From Macrosoma leucophasiata (lineage: Eukaryota > Arthropoda > Insecta > Lepidoptera > Hedylidae): 64,000 nucleotides of DNA. The stretch is from the NCBI GenBank assembly GCA_036365455.1, contig JAWQUS010000032.1:16438001-16502000 (forward strand), written 5' to 3'. Both the position numbers and the translations under genes were made by a program. Shown in pieces: positions 53,201-62,200 of the stretch. The notes beneath the pieces are model-generated. The model was not told where the DNA came from, did no database searches, and saw nothing but the letters and a program-made list of their open reading frames with translations. The first letter of the stretch is position 1, and every line of letters begins with the position of its first letter.

Positions 53201-56200
53201 TAGATTTATTAATGGATAAATACTGCAGCAAGAGGCCATACAGATGCACTATAGAAGACAAAAAAGAGATAGCAGAACAAATAGCCGAATTATTGGATAA
53301 TGCGCTTATAGAAGAATCTTATAGTCCATTCGCAGCACCAGTAACTTTGACATTTAAAAAGGAAGAAAATAAAAAATCAAGGCTCTGTATAGACTTCAGG
53401 GATTTAAATAAAATTGTAGTTCCTCAGGCTCAACCCTTCCCATTAATTGACGATTTAATGACAAAAACAAGAAATTGCAAATTTTTTACAAGCTTAGACG
53501 TTAATTCAGCTTTTTGGTCTATACCTCTACGAGTAGAGGACAGGAAGAAGACAGGGTTTGTAACTCAAGAGGGACACTTTCAATGGACTTGCCTACCATT
53601 TGGTTTGAAGACTGCTCCAGCAATATTTCAAAGAATATTGTGTAACATACTTAGAAAATATAAACTAACCGATTTTGCTGTCAATTATATAGATGACATC
53701 CTGATATTTTCAAACTCATTTGATGAACACATAAGTCACTTGAAACAGTTACTAGAAGCAATTCAAACGGAAGGATTTCGACTAAAATTTATAAAATGTA
53801 CATTTGCATCAGATTCGGTAAAATACCTGGGACATCATTCAATATAATTCTATCCAACCACTGAAGGACAATCTCATTTCGATAAAAGAATTTCCAGTAC
53901 CAAAAACCCAGAAGAATATTCGACAATTTTTGGGAAAAGTAAACTTTTACCATAAATATATACCAAGGAGCGCAATAATTCTTGACCCATTACATAATTT
54001 GCTAAGAAAAAATCAAAAGTTTGTTTGGTCTGAAGAATGTCAAAATGCGTTTGAAAAAATAAAGAGTCTCTTGTGTTCACAGCCAATACTAGAAATTTAT
54101 GATGAAAATCTACCAATAAATATTTATACTGATGGTTCTCTGCTGGGTGTTGGAGCAATTTTAAAACAAGTACAACTAGATGGTAAAGAAAAACCAGTAG
54201 CCTATTTTTCAAAAAAACTGAATGGAGCGCAAAAGAAGAAAAAGGCAATATATTTAGAATGCTTAGCTATTAAAAAAGCACTAAGATATTGGCAGTACTG
54301 GCTGATAGGTAAATCGTTTACAGTCTACACAGACCATAAACCATTAGAAAACATGAACTTAAAAGCTAGAACAGACGAAGAACTAGGTGATTTGACTTAT
54401 TACCTTTCACAATATGATTTTAAAATCAAATATTCACCTGGAAAAGATAATTTAGAAGCGGACTGTTTAAGTCGGAATCCTGTATTAGAACCAGAGGATA
54501 ATCTAGAAGAACAACTGAAAGTTGTGAACTTAATTACATTAGAAGATATTGTAATAGATCAGAATCAAAATAAAGAAATACAGAGAAACAATAATAAAAT
54601 AATCAAAAAACACAATTTATACTTCAAAAGAATTAGGAACAAAGAGAAAATAATAATACCTTGAAATCACATTACTATAACAAAATGAGGTATGATAGGA
54701 ATAGAAAACAAAGAGAATTCAGTGTGAGAGATCTAGTATATATAGAAAATGGGAATAAACTAAATAGGAAAAAGCTAGATGAATTGAGAATTGGACCATA
54801 TAAAATAATTAAAAAGAAATCTAATACAATTTACGAGATAGATACAGGACATAGAAAAACAGAGTCAAATCTTTTTCATATCACAAAACTAATTCCAGTA
54901 CAGATAACAGAGGATGAGAATGTGCAAGTATCAAATGGAGAACTGGAGTGAAAATTCACGGGTGAATTTTCTTCCCCATGGGGGGAGATGTAAAGAAATA
55001 CTATTTCTTTCTTCGCACTCTGTGTGTTTACTTACCATGAAGTTTGGTTATAGTTTTTAACTTTTTAATTGTCTGATTTTAAAGAAGAAACGAATTCAGA
55101 ATGTCAGATGACAGATTTAAATACGAGTTGATTGACAATTGGATAATCAATGAAAATTTTAATGTTATATTATTTTATGTTTTAAAAGTGAAAGAATAAA
55201 CTTTCATTGTCGTTTCTTCTTTACAGGTTTGAGTTCATATTGTTTTATATTACCTAAATAAAATAGTCTCTGTATAAGAAAAACTAACAATAAATCTTCT
55301 TTACAGCAACACAAGGTTTATTTCTTTCATGTAGTTAAACAAACTTATATATATATATATACATAAGTCAAAATACAGATAAATTGTCACTCTTGAGGTT
55401 TAGTTTGTTTGCCTCGGTGATAGTAATGATGGGGCCTTACATTACCGTTTATCTGGAACACGATAGTGTTAAACGCTACCATTTGGCAGCAGAAGGTAAT
55501 GCCGCTTTTAATTCACAAAAAGTCATTACTTTTTGTGAATAAAAAAAATATTTGATATTATTTGATTTTTTGAAAGAATTCACTTCAAAGCGATCTGTGT
55601 TCATTAGTAGATATTAGCTCAAAATAATAAAGACCTTAAAATAAGCGGTTTTTGTAGATGTTCTTAGATCGAAACAACTATATATTGCGAGTATTAACGT
55701 TACACAATAGCTATGGCCCAGCGGCAGGTGTAGATCGTAAGCGATCTGCTCGGTTAAGCACTACGGGCGCGGTCGGGTAGTGTGATGGGTGACCGCTAGT
55801 GGCAAATTAAATGCGCGTTTCCGTGCTTCGGAGGGCACGTTAAGCCGTCGGTTCCGGTTGCTATCGATGGATAGAAATAGAAATAGAAAATATTTTTATT
55901 TCGAATAGATCTTTACAGATACTTTCATAACGTCAATAAATCATAAACTACCTAGAGTGAATAACCATTACACATAGTAAAAGCAAAATCATATATTAAT
56001 AATAAATTAAAATTAGAATTTAAACTACTTGGTTAAAACATAATAATCATAAAATTTTTCAATTCCTTCAATCATAATAAATGAAGAAAAAGAAAAACTT
56101 ATTCGTCAAGATCAATGTTATTCACTTAGCAGAGTTCCAAGTGCAGTCACTACTGAGAAGAACTCCGCTACCCAACAAACTCAGTAAGAGCTCTTTTAAA

Positions 56201-59200
56201 TGAGAGCTTTAATCTAGTACAGATTATCGTGAAAAATCAAATAATGTGAACATCCATAGCATAGATGCAAATAAACTGCTATCTACTAAATGTGATGTAG
56301 CCCCTGCAAACCAGAACAGACCAGTCCCCACCAACAGCACCCGTTCACGAGTATGACGCATGTGACAGCCATTACCCTCCTCGACCATTTTAGAGGGAAG
56401 TGAGCAACCCGCCACACGACGCCGCCAAAGGCAAAGACATTTAAGCGTGCATGACTGTTCCGGATATGCATACGGCAAAATAAAAGATGGAATTGCAGTC
56501 GTTAAACCTTGTCGGAGGCCTTATGGGCGGTTTGAAAACATCCGACAGTGGGTTGGCCACTAACCTATCCACCTCCACCAATCCGCATTAGAGCAGCGTG
56601 GTGGAGTAAGCTCCAGGCCTCCCCCCAAAAAGGGGAGAGACTCGTGCCCAGCAGTGGGACGTATAATGGGTTGCCATTATTATTATTATATGGCTATGTG
56701 AGTAAGCGTATTTATTTAATTTATATTTACAATCAATACTTGCAAGATGCAAAATTTCATATGAAAGAGACTAACCCATCTTTCCTCTCTATGTGAGCTA
56801 AATGTGCTCGGTGTTTCGGCACGGGGCTGTAAGCGGCGGCGGGCGGCGGGCCTCCGGGGCCCCCAGGCCCTGCGGGGCCACTGCCCCCCGGCGGGGGCGC
56901 GGGGCCCACGGGACCTGTTCCGATGGGGCCCGCGCTGCTCGTGCTCACGGTAGACACACTAACCCCCACTCGTCGCTCCTCTTGACTCGATACAACCTGA
57001 AAGACACATTTTTACTGTAATTTCTAAGTTACTATAAACTAGTAGTAGATGATGCAGTGTTAGAACAGGTGGATGAAATTGTATATCTTGGATGTGCTTT
57101 TAGCAAGGATGGTAGGTACACCATTGACATAGAAAAAAGAGTGCTTGCTAGGAATTTCGTGAATGGAGCGTTGGGTAAGCTGCTAGAATCTAAACATCGA
57201 CTAGCCGTACATAATTCTGTACTTACTCCAACGCTTTTATATGGAAGCGAGAGCTGGGTATGCAGGAAAGAGCATGGAAGTAAATTAAACGCGGTCGAGA
57301 TGAGATCTTTGCGCAAGATCTGCGGTGTATCACTCACCGATCGCGTTCGTCATGAAGATGTAAGAAAGAGGCTTTGTGTGAATAAATAGTATCGGTGTAA
57401 AAATGAAAAAAGGCATGCTCCGATGGTTCGGGCATATAGAAAGAATGTCGAATGAGCGAATAACTAAACAGATATACAATGAGAATGTGGATGGTTGCAG
57501 AGGCCCAGGTAGACCAAGACTGACCTACCATGACGAAATAGGTCAAGTTCTGTCTGATGGTGGGGTCAAAAGTCTTAGGAATCGGCGTGCATGAATGAAG
57601 AGAATAATGAAGGTAGACGAGGCACGAGAGGTTTGTCAGGACCGGGATATCTGGCGCTCTACGCTCTCTGCCTAGCCCGTTAGGGACATGGCGTGAAGAT
57701 AAATATACTGGGACACAGGCGTGTGTATTTCACCCGTTTTTAAAACCAAATTATATAGTATAATAATATTCAACGGTGACTAATAAACTATTATCCCTCA
57801 TTTAGTTGTTTGTCTCTCAGTACATAGTTAATCTCACTTTTAGGTAGAAGGAGGCTTTGGACTAATAAATGTGTGAAAGCTATATAGTACAAATGGTTAA
57901 GCCCTTCAAGATATTGACCATTAAATGTATGATTGTTTTGTTGTTAGTACAACCTTTATTACAATTGAACTCATAAAAACATACCTGCGGATGCGGTATG
58001 TGGTGTCGGTCGTGCATCATAGTAGGCTGATGCTGTTGATGATGCTGATGCTGGTGTTGCGGATGCTGCTGCGGATGTTGTTGGTGTTGCTGATGCTGTT
58101 GGTGTTGCTGATGCTGCGGATGCTGCTCGATGACGTACTGCCGCTCTTGGATCGACACCATGCCACGATCTCTACTGGAAGGCAATGATTTTATTATAGG
58201 GTGTAATTAATCTTTAACGAATACAAATAATTACTTTGACATCCGTCGTACATGTCTATACAAAATTAAGACCCAAACAAACAACGGAGAGTAAAGCAAA
58301 AACTGGTATATACAGGTTGTCCCATAAATCAACGATAAACCGAAAACTGGTGATACGCCAAGTTATGACAGTTATCTATCAGAAAAATGTGAAAAAAAGA
58401 ATTGTCAAGTATTTATAATATTATTGGGATTTTAAAGAAATTCGGGAAAACCGACATCCTGCGATGATCCTTCTGTGATGTGTTGTATTCATGACTAACC
58501 CTTCTTTAAACTACAGTCCATAATTAAAATCCTAATAATATTAAAATTTAAAAATACATGACAAATATTTATTATTACTTTTTTCTGATAGGTAACTGTC
58601 ATGACTTGGCCTATCACCCGTTTTCGGTTTATCGTTGATTTGTGGTACACCCTGTATAAGTCACGTATATTATATTCTCATTTTATAAATGAAACAAACA
58701 ACTCAACTGTATATATGTAATCCTTAGTTTGCACTAGTCAATTGTATAAAATGGACTGACTTATTACAAAAATCAAATGAATAACATTGTCAATGAGTCA
58801 CTTAAGGAAAATTGATTACGTTAACAAAGAACCATATTTTGTGGATACACTAAATATAGTACACGGGATATACACGAACCGCATGGGGAAAACCGCGATT
58901 AATCGAACAAACCACTTTTTTACTGGTGGTAGAGCTTCAGTGACGGAGCTCGCGGGCGTAGGCACCGCCGCATTACCTTATAAAATACGCTTACACTCAC
59001 AGCCCCACAGTAGGAATAAACCTGTGTCGTGGGTGCCGTTGTACCACATACAACACATACACAAACACCCAGACCCGAAACAAATATCTGTAGGCCATAC
59101 AAATATTTGTCCCGGTGCGGGGATCGAACCCGCGACCCTTCGAATCAAACGATGGTTTCACACCGCTGGACTAACCGGGTCGTCAAATCGGCTTTTAGGA

Positions 59201-62200
59201 ATCGGCGTGCATGTATGAAGAGAATGATGAAGGTAGACGAGGCACGAGAGGTTTGTCAGAACCGGGATATCTGGCGCTCTACACTCTCTGCTTACCCCGT
59301 TAGGGACCTGGCGTGATGATACATACATATATTCTGGTCGATTGGTGCAAGTCTTGCTTCGCGAGTTGCGCGTGCGGAGCATGTGGTGTTACCGCGGAAT
59401 ACTATCGCGGTCGACGTGCTCTCTCAGTGCTGTACTAACCTGTCCCTATTCTGGTTGATGGATGGGGGTCTATCTCTGGGCGTGTGCGGCGTGTGTTGCG
59501 CGTGCGGCGCGTGTGGCGTGTGCGGCGCGTGCGGCGTGAGGGACGCGTGCGGCGCGTGCGGCGTGAGGGACGCGTGCGGCGCGTGCGGCGTGAGGGACGC
59601 GTGCGGCGCGTGCGGCGTGTCGCCGGGGTACTGCTGCGGCCGCCGCTCGCTGCTGGCGTAGCCCACTTGGTACTTCTGGGCCATCGCGAACTCGCGTTGT
59701 GATCTGTGGGTAGTTATTGTTTAAGACTCAGGGTAGTGGCGGTCCTATGCGGTATGAGGTCGTAGTGGTGTTAACCAAACTCAAAAATTTATTTAATCAC
59801 TTGGAAATAATAGAATTTGCTTGTGATAGGTCAAATTGCAAAATTAAAAATTAAAGATTAAAGCGAATAACAACTGATACGTTGATTAATATGTCAAAGT
59901 AAACAAAATAAAATAAATAATGGTCCAAAAATACTTAATAATAAAAATAGGTATCAACAGAATGTTCCATACTCTCTTTTCACCCCAACAAATTCAGAAT
60001 TGCGAGGAAAACATTGCTGAAAAGTACACACACACAATCACACTAATGCTAGTCATGACACCCAAAATTTGTAAATGCGACCGATGATTCACCAAAATGT
60101 TCATCTAGGACGTTTGCATCTGCGCGTAACTCAGGGTGAGTCAAGCAACAGAGAGACCATGTTTCGGGTGATATATTTATATGAAGACAATAATAAAAAG
60201 ATAATGTGACAATAAACAATGCAACAATCAAAACAAACATTTTTATTGTTTAAAACTCAGGCCATTAAAATCAGTGACCTTTGTGACCACTTCATTCGCC
60301 ACTCTTACACGCTTGGAAACTTTAAACCAACGCAAACTACCCAATTTAATACTTCTATATTAGCGCAAACTCGTGTTATAATTTGTGGAGATATTATATT
60401 TTGATCAAACTGTGTATTTTTAGCAAATATGTGACATTAAGTTCGTGCTTCAGACTAAAGGATTAGTTTGAGGTTCGTGCATGTTATCATTCGGACAAAC
60501 AATGATTAAGACCAAAAACATTGTCACTTTACATCAAGGGTGCTCAACCCCAGGCCCGCCGGCCACAGTGTGGCCCACGAAATAATTTTAAATGGCCCGC
60601 GCAAGTAAGTTTAGAAATGCGCATCAAATTAAAAATGTCCGGAGAGTAACTGAAATAGGAATCGTTGGGGCCCGTCGTGAAGTCTGAATCCAGCGTTTGT
60701 TGACTGTTAAAAAGGTTGACCAGCCTCGCTTTACATCATCATACAAAAAAGTTAGGCAATATAGAGAACCACGCAAATCACCTCAAGTCCGTATGCGTGG
60801 GATGCTGCTGGTGCTGCTGATGCTGCTGATGCTGTTGATGCTGCTGGTGCTGTTGATGTTGCTGATGTTGCTGATGTTGCTGATGTTGCTGATGTTGTTG
60901 ATGTTGCTGATGCTGTTGGTGCTGATGTTGCGGGTGCGGATGCTGCTGGTGCTGGTGCTGGTGTTGCGGGTGCGGGGAGTGGTCGGGGTCGTCCCTCCGG
61001 GGCACGGGCAGGGCGGGCGCCGCCGACGCCGCGTTCACCAGCGACGTGAAGGCTTCGTGACCTGAAGAACGTTGGGTTGTCGTCACGTGTTGATTTGATA
61101 TTTTTTATAGTGGTAAAATGAACTATAAATTAAACAATAAAAGTTCGCAATCGATTAAAAAATTTAAGTTAATATTTCGTTCGGCTATTATTATTTTTAA
61201 AAAATATCATTTTCAGGAGGGAGAGGGTCATAGTTTTTGTGACGTAATATTTTTAGGGGGGCGGGTCATTGACTGTGTGACGCAGCGTGACAATAGCGGG
61301 AAGGGGGTCAGAAAAAGCTTATTTTAGAGTGACGTATTTTATGAATGGCCTCTAAATAAGGGATGAGTATAGTACGAATAATTCCATAGATTCCATGGGT
61401 CTTCATTGGAGATGGAATCTTTGTCGCGAAACCCCGATCGGTCCGCAAATCAGACGCCACAAATGGACGGGGATTGGCCACACTCTCAGAAGAACTCTCG
61501 ACCACATCCCTAGACAAGCTCTAGAATCGACTCCACAGGGGAAGAGGAAACGTGGCCGTCCCAAATACTTGGAGACGTTCAGTAGCGGTAGAAATTAAGA
61601 CTATCGGGCTGACATGGACCGAGGTGAAGCGCGCAGCCCAAGACAGATCGCGATGGCGGAGTATTGTGGTCGCCCTCTGCCCACCTAAGGGAAATATGAC
61701 ATTAATGGCCGAATACTCAAACGTCACTCAATTTTAAGCAACCCTCAAACATGCGCTGTCTCTTTCGTTTAAACGTGTTTTTTAAAGACAGAAGACTTTT
61801 AAGTCCCACTTAGATATAAGTGAAGGTTAGTATTTGGCCGTAAGTCAAGTAAGTCATAGTGCAAAAACCACCGCATCATAGAAGCAGCGTCTATTTATTT
61901 CCTCACGACACCCCCAATTTCCTATACTGACGTGGATACTAACCGGGCGGCGGATGCGGATGAGTATACGCCGAATGCCGCTGTATCACAGAAACGGCGT
62001 CCCTTTCTCTCCTAACACCACCCGTGATCTGCTGATGATGCGGATGCGGGTGCGGATGGTGCGGATGGTGGTCCCGTTCCCTCCGCGCGGTGCCGTGCAT
62101 CTGCTGCGAGGTGATGAAGTCCGTCAGCATTATCTGTCTTCTCTCCAGACCGTAGGGACCGCGGGCCCCGCCGGTACTGCCGCTGGCCTGCAAACATATA

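Larger units (their letters stand above)
51087..55347 (+). mobile_element. Ty3/Gypsy LTR retrotransposon, integrase core missing
   Basis: Two 359-bp LTRs (51087-51445 and 54989-55347) at a constant offset of 3,902 read as identical. Between them are gag, a -1 frameshift site, protease, RT, RNase H and only the last part of integrase, with a polypurine tract before the 3' LTR. Total 4.26 kb. No env-like ORF. Inserted into a TA repeat. Identical LTRs imply a very recent insertion, yet the copy cannot supply its own integrase and has a frameshift within pol. Confidence 0.95.
50620..56775 (-). other. Smr intron F/G with LTR element
   Basis: A 6.2-kb intron. A Rep-A-like scrap at 50635-50700, TA microsatellites, the LTR retrotransposon (51087-55347), a degenerate Rep-A (55366-55505), and a Rep-C copy split by a LINE-type insertion. 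Confidence 0.9.

Noticed and set aside
57925..58188. Leu/Met-rich + strand ORF
   Set aside because: Antisense of the His/Gln repeat in Smr exon E.
59383..59661. Cys-rich + strand ORF (repeated CGACGVRDA)
   Set aside because: It is the antisense of the TPHAPHASL minisatellite in Smr exon D, which has splice sites, phase continuity and family context.
60697..61065. Leu/Met-rich + strand ORF that looks like a membrane segment
   Set aside because: Antisense of the His/Gln codons in Smr exon C.
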